DNA from: Zelonia costaricensis
Taxonomy: Eukaryota > Euglenozoa > Kinetoplastea > Trypanosomatida > Trypanosomatidae
Direction of reading: 5' to 3'
Assembly (NCBI GenBank): GCA_030849075.1
Contig: JASAOO010003209.1
Span: 1-28,933 of the forward strand
DNA: 28,933 nucleotides
Shown: positions 1 through 10,400 of the stretch, one piece after another
How the letters are laid out: every line of letters starts with the position of its first letter
How positions within the stretch are numbered: the stretch's first letter is position 1
Notes under the pieces: generated by a model
Database searches by the model: none
What the model saw: the letters and a program-made list of their open reading frames with translations, nothing else
Told to the model about the DNA's origin: nothing
Position numbers and translations under genes: made by a program

Positions 1-1807
1 GGGGTAACAAGTTCAAACCACCACGGGCAACAACAACGACGTCCACACCGGACGCCACTCACAACACGGAGACGCCAGGGGAGGTTGCAACCAGCACACG
101 TTGCACGAGGGTCGCGCAGCACGTCTAGAGAGACACACACACACACAAACACAACAACAACAAGAAGGAAGAAACACAAGAGGACACAGGCAGGGGGGAG
201 AAGGGAGGCGGGTTGAGGCGGGAAGAGGGGGGGGGGAGGGGCACACGCGTCGCGTCCGGCAGAGAGTTGTCCAGTCCCGCTCACAGTAGCGGTGGCGCCG
301 GAGATGGTGTGTGTGTGTGTGAGTGATCGGGGAAGCGAGGTGCGTGGGTCAAGGAGCCGAGGCAGCAGCAGCAGCAGCAGCAGTGACGGCACACACGGCA
401 CACACGCACTCGCACTCGGGTGTGTTACACTCTTCAAAGAGAGTACAGAGGAAACAAAGGTGCCTCAGCCTTTTTTTGGGGAGGTGGGCCGAGGAGTCCA
501 GGAGCGCAGCGGGGTGTACAGCAAGCGTGTAGTTTACATATGGAGTGGGGGAGTGGGGGGAGGGGAAGCGAAGGAGGGTGGGTGATTGGGAGTGGAGGAA
601 GGCGGAGAGCGGGAGGCGAAGGGGGTGGAGTGGGGGGCGGCGGCTTCCGAAGCCGCGGTACACACACAGCCACACCCACGCAGATAGATATCCCAATCGC
701 TGTGTCGCCCTGCGCGTCCTNCACGCACGTGACTAGTACGTTAGACGCCTGTGTGTGTGTGTATGCTGTATTACACCCAAAACGCGGGAGGGGGGAGGGG
801 GGGGGTGAATGGAGTTTGTTCATAAGGAACAAGGAGGGAGAGGTTCAAGCTGCATCGCCTGGTGGAGTCGTGCATCTCTGTAGATGGGCACCTGCGCACC
901 CACACCAACCGCCAGCCGCCATAACATGGCAACAGGAGGGGACGGTAGTGGGAGGGACGCACGGGAACGCATGCGATGTTCACCTGCCCGGTATACTCCA
1001 GCCCCAGTCCCTCCCCCGCTTCGCCTCTCTGCCGAGTCGCACCGCACTCCCACCACCACGCGGGTGCGTGCTTCGTGTCTGCGCAGGAGATGGGTGTGCT
1101 ACAGAGGGGGTGAGGGGGGAGGGGGAGTGCTCCCCCCGCCTCGCCCGCGGCCGGTGCACCAGATCGCCGCTGCGCTTTGCATTCTCTTCTGCATCGCGTG
1201 CCCTTCTCACAGGCCGCCTGGGCACAAGGAAAAATAAAGAACGAGCGTACGCACGCACGCGCGCCTCCCCGCTGTAACCGCGGGGAGGGAGGGAGGGGGG
1301 AGGTTGATGCGCCGCGCCGCCGGGCCCGCTCTGGGGTCCCCCAGCGCACCACATGGCCTCTTCCCCCCGTCCCCCTTCCCTCCCTCCCTGCTCTCCCACA
1401 CCACCACGCACACACCTTTGAGCTGTGAACGCGGGGGTGAGGGGGGGGGGGCATGGACGGCGCGAGGCTTGCAGCGCACCGCGACCACCTTGTCGATAGA
1501 GAGATGAAGAACACAGTGTGCCGCGAGAGAATAAAAGGAGGAGGGCAGAAGGCAAAGTGCGGTTTAGGGGCTGTTGGGGGGCTGATGTGCCAACGCGCAC
1601 ACCCACACAACCAGACCTACAACATGTAGGGGGCGAGGCCGGGGCCCAGAGGCGACGATAACGTGGGAGTGAGGAAAGGACTGGCCGGTGAAGGCACTCG
1701 AAGGGACGTCCACACCGGACCATGTGCAAGAAGAAGCATCACACATACACACACAAACGCATACACACACAAACACGTACGCACGCGTACACTCATCACC
1801 TCGCCGT
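1..1807. other. Non-coding region downstream of oligopeptidase B
   Basis: I see no credible gene here on either strand. The open frames are short or are built of Pro/Arg/Gly/Cys low-complexity sequence from CA/TG, GGA and poly-G tracts. The stretch next to 1808 is expected to hold the 3' UTR of oligopeptidase B, and the rest would be intergenic. It contains a CAG run at about 362-383, a TG run at about 305-320 and one N at 721. A C/T-rich patch at about 1360-1395 stands out from the mostly G/A-rich plus strand. Confidence 0.6.
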
Positions 1808-4009
1808 TCACTTGTGCGCCAGCAGGCGAACGGTGCTCTTGAGGTGCTTGCAGATGAAGGCCTGCTGGATGGCGGACTCCTTCCAGTACTTGTACCTGTC
1901 CTTGGCGGAGAAGTGCCCGCTCTCCATGTCCATGTTCAGCAAGATCTCGTTGTCGTCCGTCTTGTGCTCGCGCAGCTTGCTGACCCACTTGGCCGGCTCC
2001 CAGTACGCCACGCGGGGATCGTGCAGGCCGGCCTGGATCATGATGTTCGGGTACTCCTGCGCCCGCACGTTGTCCATGGGGCTGTAGCTCAGCATGTAGT
2101 GGTAGTACTTGTACTCGTTCGGGTTGCCCCACTCCTCCCACTCACCGGTCGTCAGCGGGATCGAGGGGTCGCACATCGTCGTCATCACGTCGACGAAGGG
2201 CACGCCGGCAAGGGCGGCCTTGAAGAGGTCTGGCCGCATGTTCAGCACTGCGCCCATCAGCAGGCCGCCCGCGCTGCGCCCCTCGCACGCCAGCTGCGAC
2301 GGCGTCGTCATCTTGGAGTCCACCAGGTACTCCGCGGCGGAGATGAAGTCGGAGAAGGTGTTGCGCTTCGTGAGGTACTTGGCGCCAATCTCGTACCACG
2401 CGCGGCCCATCTCGCTGCCGCCGCGGATGTGCGCCACGACGTAGATCATGCCGCGGTCGCAGTACGGCAGGTAGGAGATGTTGAACTGCGGGTCCATGCA
2501 GAGGCCGTAGCTGCCGTAGCCGTACAGCATGCACGGCTGCGGCTGACTCACGTCAAGGTCCTTGCGGTACACGATGGAGAGCGGGATCTGCGTGCGGTCC
2601 GGCGCCGTGGCGAAGCGACGCTCGACCTTGTAGTTGCCGGCCTCGAAACCGCCGCCCACCTCGCGCACCTTCACGGCGGTGCGGCTGTGGTCGGCCGGGT
2701 CGACGTCGAACCACGTGTTGGGCGTCGCGGGGGAGGAGTACTCCATGCGGAACGCCGGGGCGTCGTACTCGGCCATCTGCGACTCGACGAGGTGCGTCGT
2801 GTAGATCGGTTCGGCCATCTCCACCTCCTTCAGGCCCTGCCCGGGGGCGAAGGTGCCGGTCCCCGGGTCCGTTGTCATCGTCCAGAGCCGCGTGAGGCCC
2901 CCGCGGCGGCCGGCCACGACGAGGAAGTTGGCGCGCACCGCGTAGTCGTCCATGAAGACGTCCTCGCTGTGCTCGACAAGCACCGTCGACCAGTCCGCCG
3001 GGCTCGCGCGGGGGACGAGAAGGAGCTTGTGGTTCACCGCGCCGCCCTCGTTCGTCAGGATAAGCAGGTGGTCCGTGCCGTGCAGCTGCACGTAGTAGCG
3101 GATGCCCTTCTCGCGCGGCCGCACCGTCTCGAGCGTGTTGTGCTCGTTGCCCAGGCGTAGGTCAAGCAGGTGGACCTCTGTGGTCTCAGAGGACTGGGAG
3201 AAGATGCAGAGCGTGTTGCTGTCCGCCATCTTAAACGCGGACGCCCCGAAGAGCGGGTTGTTCTCTTCGTAGAGGCAGACGTCTTCGGTTTGCGGACGGC
3301 CCATGACGTGTCGCCACACCTTATTGTCGCGCAGCGTGTCGTCCTTGGTGATGTAGAAGAAGCACGACGCGTCCTTGCCCCACACAATGTCGCCGTTGGT
3401 GCCCGTCACGGTGTCGGCGATCGTCTCCTCCGGGTTGGAGATCTTCTTGAACTGAATCGTGTACACCTCGTTGCCGCTGAGGTCGACCGAGTAGGCGACG
3501 AGGTCGTGCGCCGGCGGCGCGGGGGCCACGTGCGAGACATCGCAGAAGGGCTGACCCTCGGCGACGGTGTTGATGTCCAGAAGAACCTGCTCATCCGCGG
3601 CCTCGCCGGGCGTCTTGTCCTTGGGCACGCGGCAGTAGATCTTGTAGGACTTCCCCTTCACCTCGCGCGTGTAGTAGAGGTACGCGCCATCGATGTACGG
3701 CGCCGACATGTCGTCCTCCTTGATGTGCGAGATGTGCTCCGCGTAGATCTCGTCGCGCAGCGCGTTCGTGTCGGCGCTGCGGGCCTCGAAGTACGCCTTC
3801 TCCTTCTTGAGATGCTCAATCACGGCAGGGTCCTTGCGCTCGTCATCACGCAACCAGAAGTACGGGTCGTCGTGGTAGCGCGGCGGATTCATCGGGTTCG
3901 GGCCGCGGTCCTCGCCCTCGACGTAGCCGAAGGTAACGCGGTGGGGCCTCTTCTCCGCCACGGGCGGCTGCGCTGCCGCTGCGTTGGCACTGGCGCCGTC
4001 CGACGACAT
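1808..4009 (-). CDS. OPB: Oligopeptidase B (S9A serine peptidase)
   Basis: This is a cytosolic prolyl-oligopeptidase-family serine peptidase that cleaves short peptides after Arg or Lys; in Leishmania it is a studied virulence-associated enzyme and drug target. The protein has 733 residues, close to the usual Leishmania length of about 731. The N-terminal two thirds form the seven-bladed beta-propeller gate and the C-terminal third the alpha/beta-hydrolase domain. The catalytic triad is visible: Ser579 in EGRSAGG, Asp664 in GLHDPRVAYWEP and His699 in MESGHFSAKDR. No signal peptide is seen. I chose the ATG at 4007-4009 (MSSDGASANAAAAQ) because the frame further upstream is low-complexity and a long pyrimidine tract on the coding strand lies just before this ATG. 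It is the last gene of the transcription unit inside the window. Nothing is truncated and all key residues are present. Confidence 0.97.
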   Translation of the reverse strand: MSSDGASANAAAAQPPVAEKRPHRVTFGYVEGEDRGPNPMNPPRYHDDPYFWLRDDERKDPAVIEHLKKEKAYFEARSADTNALRDEIYAEHISHIKEDDMSAPYIDGAYLYYTREVKGKSYKIYCRVPKDKTPGEAADEQVLLDINTVAEGQPFCDVSHVAPAPPAHDLVAYSVDLSGNEVYTIQFKKISNPEETIADTVTGTNGDIVWGKDASCFFYITKDDTLRDNKVWRHVMGRPQTEDVCLYEENNPLFGASAFKMADSNTLCIFSQSSETTEVHLLDLRLGNEHNTLETVRPREKGIRYYVQLHGTDHLLILTNEGGAVNHKLLLVPRASPADWSTVLVEHSEDVFMDDYAVRANFLVVAGRRGGLTRLWTMTTDPGTGTFAPGQGLKEVEMAEPIYTTHLVESQMAEYDAPAFRMEYSSPATPNTWFDVDPADHSRTAVKVREVGGGFEAGNYKVERRFATAPDRTQIPLSIVYRKDLDVSQPQPCMLYGYGSYGLCMDPQFNISYLPYCDRGMIYVVAHIRGGSEMGRAWYEIGAKYLTKRNTFSDFISAAEYLVDSKMTTPSQLACEGRSAGGLLMGAVLNMRPDLFKAALAGVPFVDVMTTMCDPSIPLTTGEWEEWGNPNEYKYYHYMLSYSPMDNVRAQEYPNIMIQAGLHDPRVAYWEPAKWVSKLREHKTDDNEILLNMDMESGHFSAKDRYKYWKESAIQQAFICKHLKSTVRLLAHK

Positions 4010-4013
4010 CGAG

Positions 4014-4070
4014 CTGCACACAGGTACGCAAAGATGGGGAAAGGGAAGAGAGGAGAAGAGAAGGAAGAGG
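4014..4070 (-). promoter_or_regulatory. Polypyrimidine tract and candidate trans-splice acceptor of OPB
   Basis: On the coding strand, a long C/T run (plus-strand purines at about 4026-4070) precedes an AG at 4015-4014, only four bases before the OPB ATG. A second AG at 4074-4073 with a weaker tract is an alternative that would leave the tract inside the 5' UTR. Use as a spliced-leader acceptor is inferred from the general trypanosomatid pattern. Confidence 0.4.
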
Positions 4071-4170
4071 GCCTTCGCGAACGAGAGAAAATGGCGTGGG
4101 GAGGGGGGGAAGGCAACGTACAACACAGGCGGTGTACTCTCACGTGACAGGGCACACACACACACACACA

Positions 4171-4205
4171 CCCACTCACTCACTCACTCACTTACTCACT
4201 CACAC
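4171..4205. repeat. CACT tetranucleotide microsatellite
   Basis: About eight tandem copies of a CACT unit follow directly on a CA-dinucleotide run (about 4153-4170). One unit carries a T substitution (ctta at about 4191). It is non-coding and lies upstream of OPB. Confidence 0.8.
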
Positions 4206-5281
4206 ACGCGCGGTACGGCAGAGAGATGAGGGTACACAGTGCGGGTTGTTGGGGGGGGGGGCAGGAAGGGAGGAGTCGGCTGGCTGGAGCTGTGATGGAA
4301 CACAACACACGGGCGTTGCGGGTTTGCTTATTGAGGCCTTACGAGAAGGGGGTGTGGAGCGGGCGGGCGGGGGGGGGGGGGGAGGTGAAAGCTTGACGGA
4401 GGTAGAGCTAGACCGGGCGGGAAAGCAGGAAGTGAGGGCGTTAAGTTGAACCTGGTGGGGGAAGGGGGGAGTGAGGGCGGAGGCACCGGCAGATGACCGA
4501 AGAGAAACAGGGAGGCAATAGAAGGGGGGGGGGGGCTTGGAAGGGAAGTGCGGGGGAGTGCGATGCTTGACAGAGAGGAGGGGACTCTGTGACGTCGTTG
4601 CGACCGTACGCGCGCGTGTGTGTGTGTGTGTGTGTGTGGGTAGAGGCATGACAGAGGACAGAGAGAGAGCAAGGGCGAGTGCGGCGATGACGTCATAGTG
4701 CGTACGCATCCAATCGCGGAAAGCGCCTCACGAGGACGGGATGGGGGGGGGATGGTGTGCACCGACACAAAGGGGAAGAGGGACCAGCCGATGCCCCTAC
4801 GCCGGTTCGCGAAGCTTGAAGAGGCAACATCAGCACGGACTGCAAACGCTGCTGCGTTGCCATTCGTGGAGGGTTTCATGGGCGCTGGAAAGGCAGGGCC
4901 TTTGTGGCGGCGGAGCGGTGGGGCTCGCGGATGCCGCGCGCTGCGGGGTGCAGTGCACACGTAGGGCCGTGCGACGTGTGCTTTGCTGCTGTGTTGGTGC
5001 TCGGTTGAGTGTGTATTGGTTTCACACTCCCTCGTGGCGCTGCGGCCCCCCGCCGCCCTCACCCCCGCCCCGCATCAACCCCCTCCCCTACCCGCGGGGG
5101 AGGCGGTGGTGGTGGTGGTGGTGGTGGGAGCTGCGTGGCGGCAGTGGAGCAGAGAGAGAGCGGCCACGTCAAAGACGAACGAGCGGCCGTCACGTACGGG
5201 GACACGGGGGGGGGGGTGGGGTGGGTGGGCCGAGGGCAAGGAAAACAGCAAGCGGAAAGGAGAACCAGAACACGCTCACGT

Positions 5282-5285
<4 letters not shown>

Positions 5286-5318
<33 letters not shown>
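5286..5318. repeat. CA dinucleotide microsatellite
   Basis: An uninterrupted CA run of about 16 units lies in the likely 3' UTR of the CFAP299 gene, making that transcript carry a long UG run. Confidence 0.85.
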
Positions 5319-5323
<5 letters not shown>

Positions 5324-5487
5324 GCGCGCATGTGTGTTGCGCTGTTGCTGCTTTACATCGAGATGCGCGACTGCGCATTTGAGGATACCCAACGCCACCA
5401 TCACCAGAGAAACCACCTTTGCCGCCTGCGGCTTCGCGCACACGCGCGGAGAGGGGGGGGGGGAGAATGAGAGGTACCGGGGCTGCA

Positions 5488-6177
5488 TCAGTTCTTGCGG
5501 CGCGTGACGTGGTCGTAGATCACTACCTGCAGGTAGTCCTTGCACGGGACCACGGTGCGGCTGCAGTTGTCGCCAGGGGACGCGGCGTTCGGATCCACGT
5601 GAATCGCCTTGCGGTCGCGCTTGTGCTTCATCACGAGGCCAAGCGAGCTATCGGCGAGCACCTGAAACGTGGCGCTGTTGTTGTAGAAGAGCGTGTGTGT
5701 CTTCCAGTTGTAGTAGCTCAAGTCACTGCGCTTCGGCAGCAGCTTCTTCTCCTTGCGGAAGTACAGCTCGAAGCTCTCGCTGCGCAGGCGGTGGCCGTAG
5801 TCGATGTAGGCGGACACCTCCTGTCCACCCACGTAGTCCCGCAGGAAGAGCACCGTGGCCAGCTTGCCGGTGCGCACGAGCTCCTCGCGCTTCGCTAGCG
5901 CCATCAGCAGCGGGCTGTCGCTCACGTCCTTGCCGGCACTCGTGATCACCTCCGCGCTCTCGCGGCGCTTTAGTGGACCCGTTCGCGCGAGCTGCTGCGC
6001 GGCCTCGAACTCATCGCGACTGAGCACGTCCTTGCCCTTGTAGCCCAGCTCCACGATGCGGCGGGCGGCGTCTTGGTCTTCGAGGTAGAAGAGGTCCTCG
6101 CCGGTGACCTGCTGATCGAGGTAGTCCTCGTACGTGTGGAAGTCCAACACGTTGCGGTCGCTGCCGTCCGTCGCCAT
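5488..6177 (-). CDS. CFAP299: CFAP299 homologue (cilia- and flagella-associated protein)
   Basis: This 229-residue protein matches the CFAP299 family (human C4orf22, DUF4464), found in organisms with motile cilia, over nearly its full length. Family features visible are an N-terminal YEDYLDQQVT segment followed by LFYLEDQDAARRIVELGYKG, then SAGKD, LMALAKREE, GQEVSAYIDYGHRLR, LSYYNW, VLADSSLG, MKHKRDRK and a C-terminal DHVTRR. The length is like that of the animal proteins (about 230 residues). No signal peptide, membrane span or known catalytic motif is present. I chose the ATG at 6175-6177 (MATDGSDRN) because the frame above it is repetitive HTHTHVHA-type sequence and the homology starts just after this methionine. 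The molecular role of CFAP299 is poorly known; a place in the axoneme or its assembly is inferred from its distribution. Confidence 0.92.
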   Translation of the reverse strand: MATDGSDRNVLDFHTYEDYLDQQVTGEDLFYLEDQDAARRIVELGYKGKDVLSRDEFEAAQQLARTGPLKRRESAEVITSAGKDVSDSPLLMALAKREELVRTGKLATVLFLRDYVGGQEVSAYIDYGHRLRSESFELYFRKEKKLLPKRSDLSYYNWKTHTLFYNNSATFQVLADSSLGLVMKHKRDRKAIHVDPNAASPGDNCSRTVVPCKDYLQVVIYDHVTRRKN

Positions 6178-7454
6178 CGCGTGCACGTGTGTGTGTGTGT
6201 TTGTGTGTAGCGATGCTTCGACAGCACGCACGTCGGCGCACGCAGAGTCAAAGAAGAGCAGACCGGGGTGAGGTCGGCGAGGTGGCTGGCGCGTGCCTAC
6301 CACGTCCAAAGCGCTCTGTAGCTTGCTGGCCTCCTCGGCACTTCTCAGTGCTGATGGTGGTGGTGGTGGTGCGCAGTGCGCCAAGAGAGGTCGCCGTGCG
6401 GAAGCACCTCGAAAGGACAGACGGAGGAGGGAGACGGAAGGGGTTGCACGTGGGACAGGGCAGGGTGGTGAGGACACCTCCCCCTACACACACACGCACA
6501 CACACACACACACGAGGCGGAGACGGCGGGAGGTCACCAAGAGCCTGTCGGCGCTGTCGTGGACCCTCTGCGCGTGCGAGCGAGAGGGCGGGGTAGCGCA
6601 AGTGGAGTTGCGCAGCCGCTGCGATGACTGCAGCACAGGGTTCACACTGCAGGTGGAAATGGGGGGGGGTGGGTGGGTGGGAGGCCGCCTGTACCTCATC
6701 TCCACACAGCACGGTGGACCGCTGGCCCGCCGCGGCAGGCCGCCGTCACCTCCTCCCTTCCCTCCACTCCCTCCCCCACACAGGCACCCGCTCCCCCTCT
6801 TCATGAAAGCGTTGTAGTTGTGTTCTTGCGGGATGTGCGGGTTGCGCACGTGTGTGCAGTGTCCAGAGTGGGGCGTCGCCCACGCGTGTGTGCGTGCGTC
6901 TCGCTCCTCGATGGCACAACTACGTCGTTGTCCACCACGACCCAACATCATCATCACCACCGCGACCACGATGACGACCACCACAGGAGTTGGATTATAG
7001 AGGAGCCACAAGACACACGCAAAACACCCGTGCACACGTGCGTCCCTCTCACTTAGATGTACGAATAGGGAGCGCAAGACAAGCCCGTTTACGGGATCCG
7101 TTAAGACCACACTCATCCACGTACACGCGAATACACACACACACACACACACACACACATGCGCGCGAATGGCATTGGCTGCCGACGCCGATGCAGCCAG
7201 CCCGACGGCCCGAGCACGTGTGCGTGAAAGCCGGTGAGCCTGGGAAGAGAAACACGAGAGAGAGAGACACACACACACACACACTTACCGGGAGGCTCCC
7301 CCCTACGCCGCAACAAAGGAGGGCACCGGGGAAGTCAAGGTGCGTCGCACATCGGTGGTGTCGCAGCCCCCACACACACCGACCCCCATCGACTGACGTC
7401 GTCACACCCTCTCTCGCCATCTCTCTTCTTCTCCTCCTCCTCTTCCCTGTCTCC
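6178..7454. other. Intergenic region between the multi-span gene and CFAP299
   Basis: No gene is supported. It holds CA runs at about 6486-6512 and 7133-7159, a GGT run at about 6356-6373 and a strongly C/T-rich plus-strand stretch at 7385-7455 that ends at the stop codon of the neighbouring gene. A weak pyrimidine tract (about 6250-6264 on the coding strand) with an AG at 6217-6216 could serve as the CFAP299 splice acceptor. Confidence 0.55.
7133..7159. repeat. CA dinucleotide microsatellite
   Basis: A near-perfect CA run of about 13 units lies in the likely 3' UTR of the multi-span membrane protein gene. Confidence 0.8.
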
Positions 7455-10400
7455 TCAGCAGCAGCAGCACAGACAGCTGCACGCGCGGTGGGTCACCTCG
7501 GCCCACTGCACCAGCATCGCCAGCATCAAGATGCAGACCGCGATGGTTTTCACCACCAGGTGCTCGTCCAGCGTGACGTTCGGCAAGAGCTGCGCGACGT
7601 GCACCGGCGCCTCGTCCCGGATCGTGAGTATCGCCGCGGCGGCGGCCATCACTGCCACGCAGGCGAGCAGCACCACCATGACCAGGGTGCAGGCCAGCAC
7701 CGCCATCACCGCCGGGCCACCGCGCAGCTGCATCCGCGCGCACCGCTGCAGCTCCTCCGTGAACGCCGTGGCGGGCTCCTCGACGGGGGATGCCACCTCG
7801 CTCGGGCACTCCGCCTCGGCCGCCGCCGCGTCCGCGCCCGGCTGCGCACCGCCCCGCAGCCGCCACCGCGCGGGGAGGAGGGGGCTGGACTCACTGGAGA
7901 AGCGCCTCGCCGCCGCCGCTTGGGCCGCTGAGCGTCGATCGCGTCGGTGGAAGGCCATGCGCCATCGCAGCGGGTGCATCACGGGCAGCTGCACGCCGGC
8001 GTTCGCGATGGAGCGGAGGAGGCTGCTGACGACGGCGGTGTAGACGAGGCCGGTCGCGAGACCGCAGAGGTCCACGCGGGGGTTCAGGAAGTGCCGCTGG
8101 GCCAGCCAGAGCCACACCCCCGTCAGCCACGACGGCACGGCGGGCAGCGCAACCACGGCAGTGCTGCTCTTCTTTCCGCTGCTGGTGGTGGCGGCGGCGG
8201 AGGCGGCGAGGGTGTCGAGGCCGATGAGGGGTGCCCACGAGGCCCCCGCGCTGATCATCCACATGACGCACAGCAGCGTCGTCAGCAGCGGCACGGGGCA
8301 CCAGCGGGTGATGAGCGACGCGAGCCGCGGGATGAAGCAGAAGGGCATCGCCACCAGCGCGTACGTGAAGAGCAGCACGAGCGCGTGCTCCTGGTGCTTC
8401 GCCCACCGATCGCGCAGCCCGGGCAGAAAGTCGTTCGCCGTGTCCGTCTTGCCCGTGCCCGTCCCCATCATCTCCCGCGACTTGGCCGACTCCGCCACGG
8501 CGGCGGCGACGGCGTCAGTAGGAATGAACACCGCCTTGCCGCACGTCATGAGCAGCACCACCGCGGCCGTAAGCAGGCCCACGGTGAGGGTGCGGAGGAG
8601 GAAGCACATGGAAACGTCGTGGCGGGCGGCGGACCACAGCTTGCCTGGGCTGATATCCCTGGCGTTGGCCCGCACCGCGCGCTCGATGAGATCGCGCGGG
8701 CACAGGGTGACGACGCCGAACACAAACGCACCGACCACGGCGCTGGTGTACACGAGTGCGTCCACGATGGCGGCGGTGGTGTAGACGTAGTAGCTCAGCT
8801 TCGGGAACAGGAAGGAGCCGCAGGTGTTGATGATGAGCCAGGCGAGCAGCATCATCTGCAGACTCACACTCACGCCAGCCGCCACGCCCACCTCGGCGCA
8901 GATGACGATGCCCAGCCCACCCAGCAGCATCGCCTCACCCGCCCCGTAGCTCGCCTGCCCCAGGATCGCAAGGGGCAGGCTCGTGTTGCGGCAACCCTCG
9001 CGGAGCAGCACGGCACCGAGCAGCATCAGCGCAGCGCCGGCGTACAGCACCACCTGCACGAGCGTGCCGATGGACATGACAGCGGAGAAGGCGCCGCCAC
9101 AGAGCCGCGTCGGGCGGGTCTCTGACGCAGCAGCACCTGCACCTGTGGCTGGACCCGCGGTTGCCGAAGGCCTCCCCATCGAGTCCTCCATCGCGTCCGC
9201 TGGGGTGGCGCTAGAGGCGGTGGGCGATTTCATCTCCGCTGCCTGCTGCTGCGGCTGCTCGTGGCGTTGGTTGCGCTTCTGCTGCCGCCCGCTGTCCACG
9301 CACACGACGCAGAAGACACCGAGGAAGGTCACGGTGCAGGCCACGAGCCGCGCCAGGACGAGGAGGGCGCTGCGGCCGTAGCGGTTGCGCAGGGCGAAGA
9401 AGTCCTCGTCCGTGGCGGCCTCGAAGACGTTCACCGTGCCGAGCACGATGCCCGGGACGAAGACGAGCAGACACGTGAGGATGACCAGCAGGAAGAGCAG
9501 CAGGTGCCGCAGCACCGCCGTGACCCACAGCCGCTGCAGGTACGGCAGCCGGTACCGCCGCCCCGCCGCCGCGGCAGACAGCGAGCAGAAGCTGCCGCCT
9601 GGGCTGCCGCCTGGGCTGCCGCCGTCCACCAGCCCGGCCGCCAACCCCCCCGCCTCCGCCCCTCCCGCGCCCTCCTGCAACGGCGCGATCGGGAGGCTGC
9701 GCTGGTCCAGGGAGGAGTGCGATGGCAGCGACGTGTTGGCGGGGGTACGGTCCAGCAGGTGCCTCGTCATGTCCTCTTCTGTCGTGAGCGGCAGCGCCCC
9801 CGCGTCGATGCTGCGCTGGTCGACCACGTCGTCGGGCGACGCGACAACGCGCAGGCTGGAAAGCTCGTCCATGATGTTGTAGCAGTAGAAGGTGGAGTCC
9901 ACCCACGCACTCTCGCAGGCCAGCGCCGCCTCCTCCTCTGCCTCCTCGCGGCCCTGCAGGTGGCCGTACCCGCTGCCCGCCTGCCGCTGCGTGCGCCCGG
10001 AGAGGAGGAGCATCTGGTCCATGGACCCGTTCGAGCCCAGCGGGGCTGCGCTGATAGGCGTGCGCTCCACCGCGCCGTACACCCCAGTCAGCCCGAACTG
10101 CGGCGACTCCACCGCAGCCGCGGCCGAGTCCCACGGCGTGGGGCGCACCGGCGTCGCAGCAGAGGCGACCGCGTGGCAGTGACCGGTGCCGTCGGCGGCG
10201 CCGGCGCACTGTGCGTGCAGCGCGGAGGGCGGCGGCGCCACTCGCAGGGTCCAGAAGAACTCCGCCACGTCGAACGCGCGGGCCTTCACACCAAAGGTGC
10301 GGGAGAAGCGAAGGCCACCACCACCGGCGGCCGCGGGGCCGCCCTGTCGACTCGCCGGGCTGAGGTGCATGGCGTGGGATGGGGAGGAGAGCACCAGTGG

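Larger units (their letters stand above)
4071..5487. other. Intergenic region between CFAP299 and OPB genes
   Basis: No gene is supported here. The region should hold the 3' UTR of the CFAP299 gene (from 5487 downwards) and sequence upstream of OPB. It contains a tetranucleotide CACT array at about 4171-4205, poly-G runs near 4250-4261 and 4370-4383, a TG run at about 4616-4638, a GGT run at about 5104-5127 and a long CA run at about 5286-5318. Confidence 0.6.

Noticed and set aside
420..1277. 285-residue plus-strand open frame
   Set aside because: It is Gly/Arg/Ala-rich, includes the N at 721 and comes from G/A-rich low-complexity DNA.
1688..3160. 490-residue open frame on the plus strand, antisense to oligopeptidase B
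   Set aside because: Its Val/Arg/His/Ala-rich composition mirrors the OPB codons, and OPB is certain from its catalytic motifs.
4010..4183. Upstream extension of the OPB frame
   Set aside because: The extra 58 residues are microsatellite and pyrimidine-tract translation, not found in known OPB, and contain the likely splice-acceptor tract.
6178..6477. Upstream extension of the CFAP299 frame by 100 residues
   Set aside because: The family homology begins right after the ATG at 6177; the extension ends in HTHTHVHA-type repeat translation.
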